This document shows positions 17,099 to 26,427 of a stretch of 64,000 nucleotides of DNA, piece after piece. Origin of the DNA: Actinomycetota bacterium (lineage in GTDB: Bacteria; Actinomycetota; Actinomycetes; Actinomycetales; Dermatophilaceae); NCBI GenBank assembly GCA_020160805.1, contig JAIUPO010000005.1, forward strand, positions 1-64,000. Direction: 5' to 3'. Numbering within the stretch: the first letter of the stretch is position 1; every line of letters begins with the position of its first letter. A model generated the notes under the pieces. The model saw only the letters and a list, made by a program, of their open reading frames with translations. It searched no databases and had not been told where the DNA came from. Made by a program: the position numbers and the translations under genes.

Positions 17099-17203
17099 CC
17101 CGGCAATCTATGACACCCACGAAGTTCGCCGGGGCTGCTCGCGCCGCCTCATGGCCCGGCACCGCCCATACCGGCTGCACGGCCGGGGCGGTAGCGTCCC
17201 TCT

Positions 17204-18313
17204 ATGAGCACCGACGCCCTGCTGCACTCGCCCCTGCACGATCGCCATACCGCCTTGGGCGCGAAGATGGCCGACTTCGGGGGGTGGCTGATGCCGATCG
17301 AGTATCCCGGGGGCGGGGTTGTGGCGGAGCACACGGCGGTGCGCGAAAAGGTCGGCATCTTCGACGTCTCGCACCTCGGCAAGGCGCGCGTGAGCGGGCC
17401 GGGAGCGGCGGCATATGTCAACGCCTGCCTGACCAACGATCTCGAGCGGATCCACATCGGCAAGGCGCAATACACGCTGTGCTGCAACGAATCTGGCGGG
17501 GTCGTCGACGATCTGATCGCCTATCTACGCAGCGACGAAGATGTCTTCCTGATCCCCAATGCGGCCAACACCGCTACCGTTGTCGAGATGCTGCAGGCCG
17601 AGGCCCCGACGGGGATCACGGTCGAGAATCTGCACGATCAATATGGCGTCATCGCCGTCCAGGGCACCCTCTCGGACGAGGTGCTCGAATCGCTCGGCCT
17701 GCCGACCGGGCATGACTACATGTCTTTCGTCGAGACCGACTGGGAGGGCCTGCCGGTCATCGTGTGCCGCACCGGGTATACCGGCGAACGCGGCTACGAA
17801 CTCGTGCCGATGTGGGACAACGCCGGTCCGCTGTGGGACACCCTCGCGGTCGCCGTCGCCGAGCGCGGGGGATTGGTATGCGGGCTGGGAGCCCGCGACA
17901 CGCTGCGCACCGAGATGGGTTATCCCTTGCACGGCAACGATCTTTCGCCGGACATCACCCCCGTCATGGCGGGCTCGGCGTGGGCCGTCGGCTGGGACAA
18001 GCCGGCCTTCTGGGGCAAGGCTGCGCTCACCGAGCAGCGGGCCGCCAAGACCTCGCGCCTCTCTCGGGGGCTGCTCGTCACCGGGCGGGGCATCCCGCGC
18101 TCTCACTGCGCGGTCATCGATTCCGAGGGCGCATCCGTCGGTGAGGTCACGTCCGGGACCTTCTCGCCGACCCGCAAACAGGGCATCGCGCTGGCCCTGC
18201 TCGACCGCTCCGTCGCGCTCGGCGACAGCGTTTCGATCGACGTCCGCGGGCGGGTCGTGGAGGCCGAGGTCGTCAAGCCACCGTTCGTGGAGGTTCAGGT
18301 CCGCGAATCATGA
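17204..18313 (+). CDS. gcvT: Aminomethyltransferase, glycine cleavage T-protein
   Basis: Transfers the methylene group from lipoylated GcvH to tetrahydrofolate in glycine breakdown. The 369-residue protein has family features: an N-terminal [20 protein letters not shown], the [14 protein letters not shown] segment, the [12 protein letters not shown] folate-site motif and the [20 protein letters not shown] motif. Its stop overlaps the ATG of the GH13 gene by 4 bases. TAGCGT at 17192-17197, 6 bases before the ATG, suggests a leaderless message. No glycine riboswitch fits in the short upstream gap. gcvH and gcvP are not in the window, as in mycobacteria where gcvT is also separate. Confidence 0.96.
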   Translation: MSTDALLHSPLHDRHTALGAKMADFGGWLMPIEYPGGGVVAEHTAVREKVGIFDVSHLGKARVSGPGAAAYVNACLTNDLERIHIGKAQYTLCCNESGGVVDDLIAYLRSDEDVFLIPNAANTATVVEMLQAEAPTGITVENLHDQYGVIAVQGTLSDEVLESLGLPTGHDYMSFVETDWEGLPVIVCRTGYTGERGYELVPMWDNAGPLWDTLAVAVAERGGLVCGLGARDTLRTEMGYPLHGNDLSPDITPVMAGSAWAVGWDKPAFWGKAALTEQRAAKTSRLSRGLLVTGRGIPRSHCAVIDSEGASVGEVTSGTFSPTRKQGIALALLDRSVALGDSVSIDVRGRVVEAEVVKPPFVEVQVRES

Positions 18314-20016
18314 TCGCCCGCGACTGGTGGAAATCAGCCGTCGTCTATCAGATCTACCCGCGCAGCTTTGCCGACGCCAATGGCGATGGCATCGGTGACC
18401 TCCGCGGCATTATCGACCGCCTCGACCACCTCGCCGACCTCGGTGTCGATGTCGTCTGGCTCAGCCCTGTCTATCGCAGCCCGATGGACGACAACGGCTA
18501 CGACATCAGCGACTACGAAGACATCGACCCTCTCTTCGGCACCCTGGCCGACATGGATGAGCTTGTCGCGCAAGCACATTCGCACGGGATCAAGATTGTC
18601 ATGGACCTCGTCGTCAATCACACGAGCGACGAGCACGCGTGGTTCGAGGAGTCCCGACGAGACCGCGACAACCCAAAAGCCGACTGGTACATCTGGCGCG
18701 ACCCGCGTCCCGGCAATACCGGTGGCGAGCCCGGTGCTGAGCCGAACAACTGGGGCTCCTTCTTCTCCGGGAGCGCTTGGGAGTGGGAGCCGCGGCGTGG
18801 TCAGTACTTCCTCCATCTCTTCTCGCGCAAACAGCCCGACCTGAACTGGGAAAACCCCGAGGTGCGCCAGGCGGTCTACGCGATGATGAATCGTTGGCTC
18901 GACCGAGGCGTCGACGGCTTACGGATGGATGTCATCAACCTGATTTCGAAGCGGTCGTATGACGATGGTCCGGTCCCGCCGGGCCTACTCCACGGCTCCG
19001 GTTTCGACCAGGTGGCGTGCGGCCCGCGGCTGCTGGAGTTCCTCCAGGAAATGCATGCTGCCGTCTTCGCCGAGCGCCCAGCTGGGCTGTTGACCGTCGG
19101 CGAAATGCCTGGTGTGACAGTCGATCTCGCGGCGGATTACACCGATGCCGCCAATCAGGCACTGGACATGGTCTTCCAGTTCGAACATGTCGAGCTCGAC
19201 TCCGGGCCGGGCGGAAAGTGGGATTTACGCCCTCTGAAGCTCAGCACTCTCAAGGCGTCGCTCGGGCGCTGGCAGGCTGGGCTCGCGGAGCGCGGCTGGA
19301 ACAGCCTCTACTGGGACAACCACGACCAGCCGCGAGCGGTCAGCCGCTTCGGCGACGACTCCCCGGCATACCGTGTGGACTCGGCCAAGGCGCTGATGAC
19401 GGTGCTGCACCTGCATCGGGGCACGCCCTATGTCTACCAAGGCGAAGAGCTGGGTATGACGAACTATCCCTTCGGGGCGATCGCGGACTTCTCCGACCTG
19501 GAGTCGGTCAACCACTTCCACGAGGTGGTTGGCGCCGGCGCCGACCCGGAGCAGGTGCTTGCCGCGCTGCGCACCAAGGGCCGCGACAATGCGCGGACGC
19601 CGATGCAGTGGGATGACTGCGACCAGGCGGGTTTCACCACCGGTACGCCCTGGCTGGCGGTCAACCCCAACTATCGGCAGATCAATGCCGCGGCGCAGCG
19701 CGACGATCCAGAGTCCGTCTTCGCGCACACCAAGGCCGTCATTGCGCTGCGGCATGCGGATCCTGTTGTCGCATATGGTGATTTCACGATGCTGCTGCCC
19801 GATGACGAGCGTGTCTATGCCTTCGAGCGCCGACTGGACGGTGCGCGCTTGCTGGTCGTGGCGAATCTGTCGAGCGACGATTCGGTGCCTGCCCCGGTGC
19901 CCGAGCTGGCGGAATGGGCAGCCGCGGAGGTCGTGCTCGCGAGCGGACCAGGCGCCGACGCAGCGGACGGCGAGATCGTGCTCGGCCCGTGGCAGGCGCT
20001 CGTCCTGCGACGCTGA
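18310..20016 (+). CDS. GH13 alpha-glucosidase / oligo-1,6-glucosidase-like
   Basis: A 568-residue cytosolic alpha-amylase-family hydrolase. Conserved regions are in order: [10 protein letters not shown] and DGIGDLRGI at the start, [12 protein letters not shown], the nucleophile Asp207 in GLRMDVIN, the acid/base Glu265 in VGEMPG and the transition-state Asp339 in WDNHDQPR. The C-terminal beta domain ends [12 protein letters not shown]. This pattern is that of oligo-1,6-glucosidases, trehalose-6-phosphate hydrolases and related maltose-cleaving enzymes; the exact sugar cannot be fixed. No signal peptide. It starts inside the gcvT stop (ATGA), an odd functional partner that suggests convenience rather than a pathway. 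Confidence 0.9.
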   Translation: MIARDWWKSAVVYQIYPRSFADANGDGIGDLRGIIDRLDHLADLGVDVVWLSPVYRSPMDDNGYDISDYEDIDPLFGTLADMDELVAQAHSHGIKIVMDLVVNHTSDEHAWFEESRRDRDNPKADWYIWRDPRPGNTGGEPGAEPNNWGSFFSGSAWEWEPRRGQYFLHLFSRKQPDLNWENPEVRQAVYAMMNRWLDRGVDGLRMDVINLISKRSYDDGPVPPGLLHGSGFDQVACGPRLLEFLQEMHAAVFAERPAGLLTVGEMPGVTVDLAADYTDAANQALDMVFQFEHVELDSGPGGKWDLRPLKLSTLKASLGRWQAGLAERGWNSLYWDNHDQPRAVSRFGDDSPAYRVDSAKALMTVLHLHRGTPYVYQGEELGMTNYPFGAIADFSDLESVNHFHEVVGAGADPEQVLAALRTKGRDNARTPMQWDDCDQAGFTTGTPWLAVNPNYRQINAAAQRDDPESVFAHTKAVIALRHADPVVAYGDFTMLLPDDERVYAFERRLDGARLLVVANLSSDDSVPAPVPELAEWAAAEVVLASGPGADAADGEIVLGPWQALVLRR

Positions 20017-20032
20017 GGGGAACGAGACGAGG

Positions 20033-20239
20033 TCAGCTCGGCGGTTCGAGGGACATCGGTCCGTAGACGACATCCTCGAACTGGCGCAAGGAGACGGCCG
20101 CCGCACCGGCGTCGGCCAACTCCTGCCATGACTCGCCGAGCCACGCCTCGGCATCCGCCTGCGACGGGAAGGACGGAGCGGGGAGGTCGGCGATCGGCAT
20201 ACCGTCGCGGCCCAGGACCTGCCAGGAAAACTCGTCCAT
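20033..20239 (-). CDS. Small conserved hypothetical protein
   Basis: A 68-residue acidic protein, MDEFSWQVLGRDG at the start and SLRQFEDVVYGPMSL near the end. A middle FPSQADAEAWLGESWQELADAG looks helical. No known domain recognised; similar small proteins follow DUF3043 genes in actinobacteria, by memory. It begins 6 bases after the DUF3043 stop, so it is probably read from the same message. It converges on the GH13 gene with 16 bases between. Confidence 0.75.
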   Translation of the reverse strand: MDEFSWQVLGRDGMPIADLPAPSFPSQADAEAWLGESWQELADAGAAAVSLRQFEDVVYGPMSLEPPS

Positions 20240-20245
20240 GGTCGC

Positions 20246-20821
20246 TCAGGCGGGGTGCTCGCCGCGGGCGACCTGCGGCTTCGGCATCCGCAGGCGGCGC
20301 ATCTGCATCATCCGCATCGCGGCATAGCCCCCGAGACCGCGCAGATTCTCGTTCGGGAAGCGGTCGCGCAGGCGCGCCTTGATGCGCCGCCAGGCCAGGA
20401 AGCCGTCGAGTAGGGCGATCAGGATCAGCACATAAACGCCGATGAAAACGAAGGGCGCCCACGAGGCGCGGACGAACTGCAGCGCCAGCGTCATGACCAT
20501 GAAGGGCAGCAAGAACTCCGCGAGATTCCAGCGGGCGTCGATGCTGTCGCGGACGAACCGGCGCACCGGCCCCTTGTCGCGGGCGGGCAGGTAGCGGTCG
20601 TCGCCGGTGACCATGGCCTGGCGCATCTTGCCGCTGGCTTCCATGCGCTTGGCGCGTTCGGCCTGCTTGGCCGCCTTGCGGTCGGTGACGATCATCGGCT
20701 GTTTGCGCGCGGCCTCCTGATCGCGACGCTTCGGGGTTGGCCGATTCTTGGCCCCCGGGCGGGTCTCGTGGGCCACGGCATCCTGTGGGGCCTCGACGGC
20801 CTTGTCCTTGCGTCCGAACAC
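20246..20821 (-). CDS. DUF3043 membrane protein
   Basis: A 191-residue actinobacterial protein of unknown role. The N-terminus (VFGRKDKAVEAP) and the basic stretch RPTPKRRDQEAARKQPMI, followed by AKRMEASGKMRQAMVTGDDR, are the typical DUF3043 opening. Two membrane helices follow (AEFLLPFMVMTLALQFV and FVFIGVYVLILIALLDG), then a basic tail. The GTG at 20821 is chosen since TATCCT at 20828-20833 lies 6 bases before it. It is divergent from the dipeptidase, with only 33 bases between starts. Confidence 0.85.
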   Translation of the reverse strand: MFGRKDKAVEAPQDAVAHETRPGAKNRPTPKRRDQEAARKQPMIVTDRKAAKQAERAKRMEASGKMRQAMVTGDDRYLPARDKGPVRRFVRDSIDARWNLAEFLLPFMVMTLALQFVRASWAPFVFIGVYVLILIALLDGFLAWRRIKARLRDRFPNENLRGLGGYAAMRMMQMRRLRMPKPQVARGEHPA

Positions 20822-20827
20822 GCGGCA

Positions 20828-20848
20828 AGGATACGTGCTGGATATGGT
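20828..20848. promoter_or_regulatory. Divergent pair of leaderless promoters
   Basis: Minus strand: TATCCT at 20828-20833, then 6 bases, then the GTG of the DUF3043 gene. Plus strand: TATGGT at 20843-20848, then 6 bases, then the GTG of the dipeptidase gene. The -35 region of each promoter must lie inside the coding sequence of the other gene. No SD is present on either side. Confidence 0.6.
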
Positions 20849-20854
20849 CGGTCT

Positions 20855-22219
20855 GTGAGCGTGACACCCGTGGACACCGAGACCCTGCGCGCCCGGATCG
20901 CCGAGCTGATACCCGGCATCCGCGCCGACCTCGAGGCGCTGACCCGCATCCCCAGCGTCTCCCTCGACGCCTTCGACCAGGCGCAGGTCGAGGCGAGCGC
21001 TGCTGCGACGGCGGACCTCTTCGAGGCGGAGGGCTTCGACGTCGAGATCGTGCGCGAAGGCGGGCGCCCGGCGGTCATCGCGCGCAAGGAGGGACCGGAG
21101 GGCGCGCCCACCGTCCTGCTTTATGCCCACCACGATGTCCAGCCTCCTGGGGCCGAAAACCTTTGGGACAGCCCAGCTTTCGAGCCGACCGAGCGCGATG
21201 GTCGGTTGTATGGTCGCGGGGCGGCCGACGACAAAGCCGGCATCATGGCGCACCTGGCCGCGGTTCGCGCGCACGGCGACGCGCTGCCCGTCAACCTCGT
21301 CGTCTTCGTTGAAGGCGAGGAGGAGATTGGCTCCGAATCGCTGCCCGCCACCCTCGCCGCGCACGGCGACAAGCTCGCGGCCGACGCCATCGTGCTCGCC
21401 GACTCCACGAACTGGGATATCGGCGAACCGGCCCTGACCACCACCCTGCGCGGGCTGATCCGCGTCGTCGTCACCGTCTCGACGCTCTCGCACGGCATCC
21501 ACTCCGGGATGTTCGGCGGCGCGGTTCCCGACGCGATCACGGCGCTGATCAAGTTGCTGGCCACCCTGCATACCGAGGACGGGGAGGTCGCGGTCGTCGG
21601 TCTCGACGCGGGCACCGCCAGTGAGCTGCCGTATGACGAGGCCCGCCTGCGCGCCGAATCCGGCCTCCTCGACGGGGTCGGGTTGATCGGCCGCGGGCCG
21701 CTGCTAGACCGAATCTGGGCCAAGCCCTCCATCACGACAATCGGGATCGACGCGCCGAGCGTCGCGACGGCCTCCAACACCCTGGTGCCCAGCGCCAGCG
21801 CCAAGGTGTCGATGCGGCTGGCGCCCTCGCAGGATCCGGACACGGCATACGACTTGCTCCGGGCGCACCTGCTCGAGCACGCCCCGTGGGGCGCGCAGGT
21901 CGAGGTGCACCTGGACGACAAGGGTGAGGGTTTCGCCGCCGACGCCACCGGCCCGATGTATGACGCCGCCCGCGCCGCCTTCGCCGACGCCTGGGGTCAC
22001 CCGCCCGTTGACATCGGTGTCGGCGGATCGATCCCCTTCGTGGCGGCCTTCGCCGAACGCTTCCCGCAGGCTGCGCTGCTGGTCACGGGCGTCGAAGACC
22101 CCGACACCCGCGCCCACGGCGCCAACGAGTCGCTGCACCTCGGCGAATTCGAGAAGGTCTGCCTCGCCGAGGCCGCCCTGCTCTCCCGCATCGCCGCGCT
22201 GGGCGCCCCGGGTGCCTAG
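20855..22219 (+). CDS. M20-family dipeptidase
   Basis: A 454-residue zinc peptidase of the M20 (ArgE/DapE/CNDP-like) group that cleaves dipeptides. Metal and catalytic motifs are visible: YAHHDVQPPG, GRGAADDKAG with the bridging Asp, EGEEEIGS with the general-base Glu, and the HSGMFGGAVPDA segment of the dimerisation domain. A final histidine lies near the end in HGANESLHLGEF. The GTG at 20855 was chosen for the TATGGT box 6 bases before it; a GTG two codons later is a close alternative. The gene ends before a hairpin and converges on nadA. Confidence 0.92.
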   Translation: MSVTPVDTETLRARIAELIPGIRADLEALTRIPSVSLDAFDQAQVEASAAATADLFEAEGFDVEIVREGGRPAVIARKEGPEGAPTVLLYAHHDVQPPGAENLWDSPAFEPTERDGRLYGRGAADDKAGIMAHLAAVRAHGDALPVNLVVFVEGEEEIGSESLPATLAAHGDKLAADAIVLADSTNWDIGEPALTTTLRGLIRVVVTVSTLSHGIHSGMFGGAVPDAITALIKLLATLHTEDGEVAVVGLDAGTASELPYDEARLRAESGLLDGVGLIGRGPLLDRIWAKPSITTIGIDAPSVATASNTLVPSASAKVSMRLAPSQDPDTAYDLLRAHLLEHAPWGAQVEVHLDDKGEGFAADATGPMYDAARAAFADAWGHPPVDIGVGGSIPFVAAFAERFPQAALLVTGVEDPDTRAHGANESLHLGEFEKVCLAEAALLSRIAALGAPGA

Positions 22220-22232
22220 GAACCTTTGCTAA

Positions 22233-22291
22233 CAGCAGGTAGTCGAATGCGCAGACCTTGGAAGCTCTGCAGATTCGACAAACCTGTGCTG
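22233..22291. terminator. Imperfect hairpin between convergent genes
   Basis: Inner arms gtcgaat (22242-22248) and attcgac (22273-22279), flanked by cagcaggt and acctgtgctg, give a long imperfect stem between the dipeptidase stop and the nadA stop. Probably ends both messages. Confidence 0.55.
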
Positions 22292-22334
22292 AGTTGCCGC
22301 CGGCGGGACCTCCACGTGGGCCGCTGGCCGGGCA

Positions 22335-23531
22335 CTAGTCCTTGTGCGTCTCGCCCGGCAGGGCGAGCATCCGGTCCAAGGCGGTGCGGGCATGGCCGGC
22401 GACCTGGGGGTCGACCCGGATCGGGTTGACGACACGCCCCTCGACCAGCGACTCCAGCGCCCAGACCAGGTGCGGCAGGTCGATGCGGTTCATCGTGGAG
22501 CAATAGCAGACGTTCTTCTCCAAGAAGGCGATCCGCTTGTCCGGGAACTGCTGGGCCAGCCGGCGGACCAGGTTCAACTCGGTGCCGACCACCCAGGAAC
22601 TGCCCGACGGCGCCGCCGCGATCGTCTTGATGATCTTCTCGGTCGAGCCGACATAGTCGGCCAACTCCACGACCTCATAGGTGCACTCCGGGTGCACGAT
22701 GACATTGACGCCGGGGATCTCGCGCCGTGCGGCCTCGACCGCCTCGACGCTGAAGCGTCCATGCACCGAGCAGTGGCCGCGCCACAGGATCATCCGGGCC
22801 CGCCGCAGGGCGTCGATGCTCAGTCCGCCCATCGGCTTGTGCGGGTCGAAGACCACGCAATCCTCGAGCGACCCGCCGAGTTCGCGCACATAGGTATTGC
22901 GTCCGAGGTGCTGGTCGGGCAGGAAGAGCACCTTGCCGCTGCCATCGGCCACGCGCCCGTCGCCGCGCTGCTCCAGCGCCCACCCGAGCGCGGTCTTGGC
23001 ATTCGAGGAGGTGCAGATCGTCCCGCCGAGCCGGCCGGTGAAGCCCTTGATCGCGGCGGAGGAGTTCATATAGGTGACTGGGATCGTCACATCGGCCACG
23101 CCCGCCTCCTGCAGGTCGGCCCACGCGTCCTCGACCTGCGCGATCGCCGCCATGTCCGCCATCGAGCAGCCCGCCGCCAGGTCCGGCAGGATCACCGTCT
23201 GGTCGGGGCTGGTCAAGATGTCGGCCGACTCCGCCATGAAGTGCACACCGCAGAAGACGATATATGCCGCCTCCGGCCGCGCCGCCGCCTCGCGCGCGAG
23301 CTTGAAGGAGTCCCCGGTGGTGTCGGCGAACTCGATGACCTCGTCGCGCTGATAGTGGTGGCCGAGGATGAAGACCTCGTCCCCGAGCGCCGCCTTCGCC
23401 GCGCGGGCCCGCTCGACCAGGTCGGGATCGGAAGCGGGAGGCAACTCGCCGGGGCATTCCACGCCCCGTTCGGTACGCAGATCGCGGCCTTTCCCGAGCA
23501 CGAGCAGCGGCAGCGGGGCGGTGGTCGTCAT
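22335..23531 (-). CDS. nadA: Quinolinate synthase A
   Basis: Condenses iminoaspartate with dihydroxyacetone phosphate to quinolinate in NAD synthesis, using a 4Fe-4S cluster. The 398-residue protein has the three cluster cysteines in the expected spots: the IVFCGVHFMAES segment, the TICTSSNA segment in the middle domain, and the C-terminal EKNVCYCSTMNRI. HHYQRDEV near the start and HPECTYEVVELADY are further family marks. TACGAT at 23539-23544 is 7 bases before the ATG, so it looks leaderless, and is back-to-back with the leaderless glycerate kinase gene. nadB and nadC, often beside nadA, are not here. The exact cluster ligands among the four conserved cysteines are inferred. Confidence 0.95.
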   Translation of the reverse strand: MTTTAPLPLLVLGKGRDLRTERGVECPGELPPASDPDLVERARAAKAALGDEVFILGHHYQRDEVIEFADTTGDSFKLAREAAARPEAAYIVFCGVHFMAESADILTSPDQTVILPDLAAGCSMADMAAIAQVEDAWADLQEAGVADVTIPVTYMNSSAAIKGFTGRLGGTICTSSNAKTALGWALEQRGDGRVADGSGKVLFLPDQHLGRNTYVRELGGSLEDCVVFDPHKPMGGLSIDALRRARMILWRGHCSVHGRFSVEAVEAARREIPGVNVIVHPECTYEVVELADYVGSTEKIIKTIAAAPSGSSWVVGTELNLVRRLAQQFPDKRIAFLEKNVCYCSTMNRIDLPHLVWALESLVEGRVVNPIRVDPQVAGHARTALDRMLALPGETHKD

Positions 23532-23596
23532 GTGCCCGATCGTATGCTGCCCGCCACCCGCGCGGGCCGCTGCGAGCCCGCCTTAGGCTGGGTGCC

Positions 23597-24760
23597 GTGC
23601 ACGTTGTGATCGCCCCGGATTGTTTCACCGGCACCCTCACCGCGACCCAGGCAGCCGAGGCGATCGGCACCGGCTGGGCGCGTTCGGCGCCGCAGGTCGT
23701 CCAGACCCTGGTGCCCCTCTCCGACGGCGGACCGGGCTTTCTCGACGTCCTCGCCCGCCACCTCGACGGCGAGATGATCGCGACCACGGTCCCCGATCCA
23801 CTCGGCCGCGAGGTGCCCGCGAGTGTCCTGCTGGTCACCGAGGGCGGGGGGCGCACGGCATACCTCGAATCGGCGCAGGCGGCCGGACTGCACCTGCTCG
23901 CCGCGGCGGAGCGCAACCCCACCGTGACCAGCAGTTATGGCGTAGGGCGCCTGCTGCTCGCCGCCCGGGAAGCCGGGGCGAGCCGGATCGTCGTGGGGCT
24001 CGGTGGCAGCGGCACCAATGACGGGGGAGCGGGCCTGTTGGCGGCGCTCGGAGCCGGCTCCGTCGTGGACCTCGGTCGTGGTGGCCTTGCGCTGCGCGAC
24101 CTCGGGCCGACCGCCCTCGAGGCGCTGTCCGCCGTGCGCGCGGACTGGGCCGGCATCGAGTTGATCGCGGCCACCGATGTCGACAATCCGCTGCTCGGGC
24201 TCAAGGGCGCCTCGGCCGTCTTCGGCCCGCAGAAGGGCGCGACCCCGCAGCAGGCCCAGGACCTCGAGGCCGCGCTCGGGCACTTCGCCGACCGCCTCGC
24301 CCGCCATCTGCCACCCGCCACCGACCTCCTCACCGGCAAGCCCCGCCGGCTCGAGAAGGAACCCGGCGCGGGCGCGGCCGGTGGGCTCGCCTACGCCCTC
24401 TACGCCCTCGGCGCGCGCCGCCTCAGCGGCGTGCAACTCACGCTCGATGCCGTCGGCTTCTCGACACTCGCGGCCGCTGCCGACCTGGTGGTCACGGGGG
24501 AGGGCTGCTTCGACTGGCAGAGCCTGCGCGGCAAGGTCGTCTCCGGCGTCGCCCAGGCGGCCCTCGCCGCCGCCACGCCGTGCATCGTCATCGCCGGCCA
24601 GGTCCTCGTCGGCCGCCGCGAGGGCATGGGGATCGGCCTGTCCGGGATGTATGCCGTGGCCCCCGGCCCCCGGCAGGAGGAGGCCGCCTTCGCCGACCCG
24701 GTGGGCACCTTGACCGACCGGGCCGCCCGGGTGGCGCGCACCTGGTCGCCTCCTGCGTGA
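23597..24760 (+). CDS. Glycerate kinase (GK-II/GarK family)
   Basis: A 387-residue glycerate kinase of the GarK/GlxK fold, phosphorylating glycerate for entry to lower glycolysis. The family text is clear: APDCFTGTLTATQAAEAI, PLSDGGPGFLDVL, VGLGGSGTNDGGAGLL with the Gly-rich site, and LVVTGEGCFDWQSLRGKVV. The GTG start is 7 bases after TAGGCT at 23584-23589, a leaderless layout. It corresponds in position to Rv2205c, upstream of the A-type iron-sulfur protein gene, from which it is separated by about 120 bases. Confidence 0.92.
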   Translation: MHVVIAPDCFTGTLTATQAAEAIGTGWARSAPQVVQTLVPLSDGGPGFLDVLARHLDGEMIATTVPDPLGREVPASVLLVTEGGGRTAYLESAQAAGLHLLAAAERNPTVTSSYGVGRLLLAAREAGASRIVVGLGGSGTNDGGAGLLAALGAGSVVDLGRGGLALRDLGPTALEALSAVRADWAGIELIAATDVDNPLLGLKGASAVFGPQKGATPQQAQDLEAALGHFADRLARHLPPATDLLTGKPRRLEKEPGAGAAGGLAYALYALGARRLSGVQLTLDAVGFSTLAAAADLVVTGEGCFDWQSLRGKVVSGVAQAALAAATPCIVIAGQVLVGRREGMGIGLSGMYAVAPGPRQEEAAFADPVGTLTDRAARVARTWSPPA

Positions 24761-24880
24761 GGCGCTCATCGCCCGGTGGGCGGGGGTATCCTGGCCGTCC
24801 CGGGAACAATCCGCGCTCGCGATGGCGTTGCACGCGGCATACGACCAGCCCGGCCCCAGAATGAGAAGGATCCTGACGGT

Positions 24881-25237
24881 ATGACCACCACGGACCAGAC
24901 CACCACCGAAACCCATGGCGTGCTGCTGACCGATGTCGCGGCCGCGAAGGTGAAGTCCCTGCTCGAGCAGGAAGGCCGCGACGACCTGCGCCTGCGCGTC
25001 GGCGTGCAGCCCGGCGGCTGCTCCGGCCTGATCTACCAGCTCTACTTCGACGAGCGCACCCTCGACGGCGACCTTGTGCGCGACTTCGATGGCGTCGGTG
25101 TCGTCGTCGACCGGATGAGCGCGCCCTACCTCGGCGGCGCGACGATCGACTTCGCGGACACCATCGAGAAGCAGGGCTTCACGATCGACAACCCGAACGC
25201 CGGCGGCAGCTGCGCCTGCGGCGACAGCTTCAGCTGA
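24881..25237 (+). CDS. erpA: A-type Fe-S cluster insertion protein
   Basis: A 118-residue HesB/IscA/ErpA-type carrier that passes iron-sulfur clusters to target enzymes. The three ligand cysteines are present: Cys47 in GGCSGL, and Cys111 and Cys113 in the C-terminal CACGDSFS. The ATG at 24881 follows GAAGGA with about 11 bases; upstream in-frame codons would add unlikely sequence. Likely clients in this window include LipA, NadA and the Rieske protein. It ends with an intrinsic terminator. Confidence 0.93.
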   Translation: MTTTDQTTTETHGVLLTDVAAAKVKSLLEQEGRDDLRLRVGVQPGGCSGLIYQLYFDERTLDGDLVRDFDGVGVVVDRMSAPYLGGATIDFADTIEKQGFTIDNPNAGGSCACGDSFS

Positions 25238-25245
25238 TCCTGACC

Positions 25246-25283
25246 GAACGGCCCGGCCCCCCTTCGCGGGAGCCGGGCCGTTC
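25246..25283 (+). terminator. Intrinsic terminator after erpA
   Basis: Arms 25246-25257 (gaacggcccggc) and 25272-25283 are perfectly complementary with a 14-base loop, just past the erpA stop. Confidence 0.8.
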
Positions 25284-25342
25284 GTCATGTCCCACTCGGT
25301 CGAGCGGGGAACCGCGCCACCCCTGCGCCCCGTCCATGACGT

Positions 25343-26269
25343 ATGTCCGTCCGCTCACCCTGGATCGCCGGCCTCGCGGCTGCCCTCGTGCTCGTCGGGT
25401 GCACCGAGGCCCCGCACAAGTCGCCAGTGACGGCGGACCCGCCCACCACGGCGCAGGCAACGCCGTGGCCGTCCACCCCCCTGACCGCGGGCGGCACCGA
25501 GGAATCCTCCACGCCACCGGTGAGCACCCCGGTCCCCACCGGCGCCGACGATGTGCTGCTCACCTACACCGATTCCAGCGCGTGGCTGGGCCCGGGCTCC
25601 CGGCGTTTACCGATGCTCACCCTGACCGGTGATGGCACGCTCTATGTGGCCGACCACTCCGAGCCCGATGCTCCGGTGCCGAGCGTCACGACGCTGCGCG
25701 TGCCCCGGCAGAAGGTGCTCGACCTGCTGGCGCTGGCAGCGAGCAGCGGCGTGCGCGAGGGCGTCGACCCCGGGGCGCCATCGCACATCTTTGACGACAA
25801 CACGACAGTCCTCAGTTTGGGTCCCATGAGGTGGGAGGGGACCATCTCGGCCTATGCGCTCGACCAGCAATTTGATGCCGATCGCGGACTGACCTCGGAG
25901 CAGGTCGCCGTGCGCAGGGCGTTGCGCGAGGTGGTGGCAGCCTTCCGCGCGCTCGCGCCCGAAGGTCCGGACGGCTGGCTCGGTCCGGCACCCACAGTCT
26001 TCGTCCCGGAGCGGCTGGTGGTCCAGCGTTCCAGATCAGGCAATCCCGGACCCAAGAAGGTCTGGTCGCTCCCGGTGCCAGCGGTCCCGACCAAGAAGCA
26101 GTACCAAACGTGCGCCATCCTCAACGGCGCCTCGGCCAAAGCGGCAGCCGACCTCGTCGCGGGCACTCGACCACAGACGCAATGGCACGCCGAGGGGTCG
26201 AGGGCGACCTCCGAGATCTTGGTGCGTCCCGTCATACCCGGGGATCCCGGGTGTCCGGCGCCTCGGTGA
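25343..26269 (+). CDS. Lipoprotein, unknown function
   Basis: A 308-residue predicted lipoprotein. A short basic N-terminus and hydrophobic run end in a lipobox LVGC, so the mature protein would be anchored by Cys20. A Pro/Thr-rich spacer follows, then a globular part that starts VLLTYTDSSAWLGPG and continues through TLRVPRQKVLDLL to TCAILNGASAKAAADL. No known domain is recognised. It lies alone between the erpA terminator and the promoter at 26312. No clear SD; a downstream start is possible but would lose the signal. Confidence 0.8.
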   Translation: MSVRSPWIAGLAAALVLVGCTEAPHKSPVTADPPTTAQATPWPSTPLTAGGTEESSTPPVSTPVPTGADDVLLTYTDSSAWLGPGSRRLPMLTLTGDGTLYVADHSEPDAPVPSVTTLRVPRQKVLDLLALAASSGVREGVDPGAPSHIFDDNTTVLSLGPMRWEGTISAYALDQQFDADRGLTSEQVAVRRALREVVAAFRALAPEGPDGWLGPAPTVFVPERLVVQRSRSGNPGPKKVWSLPVPAVPTKKQYQTCAILNGASAKAAADLVAGTRPQTQWHAEGSRATSEILVRPVIPGDPGCPAPR

Positions 26270-26311
26270 CGGTTCGCCGGGTGCCGCACATTTAGGCTAG
26301 GCATGGCTTAG

Positions 26312-26339
26312 TTGAACTTGCAATTTGCTTAACTAGGGT
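26312..26339 (+). promoter_or_regulatory. Promoter of the two-helix membrane protein gene
   Basis: TTGAAC at 26312-26317, 16 bases, then TAGGGT at 26334-26339. The message would start near 26346, with a leader of about 80 bases up to the SD and GTG start. Just upstream, 26292-26310 is loosely similar (13 of 19 by eye) to an IdeR/DtxR iron box; I do not rely on it. Confidence 0.6.
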
Positions 26340-26427
26340 TAGAGGTGCTGGACAACAAGAACCAGACCGGGGCTCGACCAAAGAGCCCAACACCGCAGGG
26401 CTCCCCCGGAAACGGAGGGAGAATCCC

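Noticed and set aside
17100-17203. Glycine riboswitch upstream of gcvT
   Set aside because: The gap is too short and the start looks leaderless; no riboswitch core was seen.
26292-26310. IdeR/DtxR iron box
   Set aside because: Only about 13 of 19 positions match by eye and the palindrome is weak; chance is likely.
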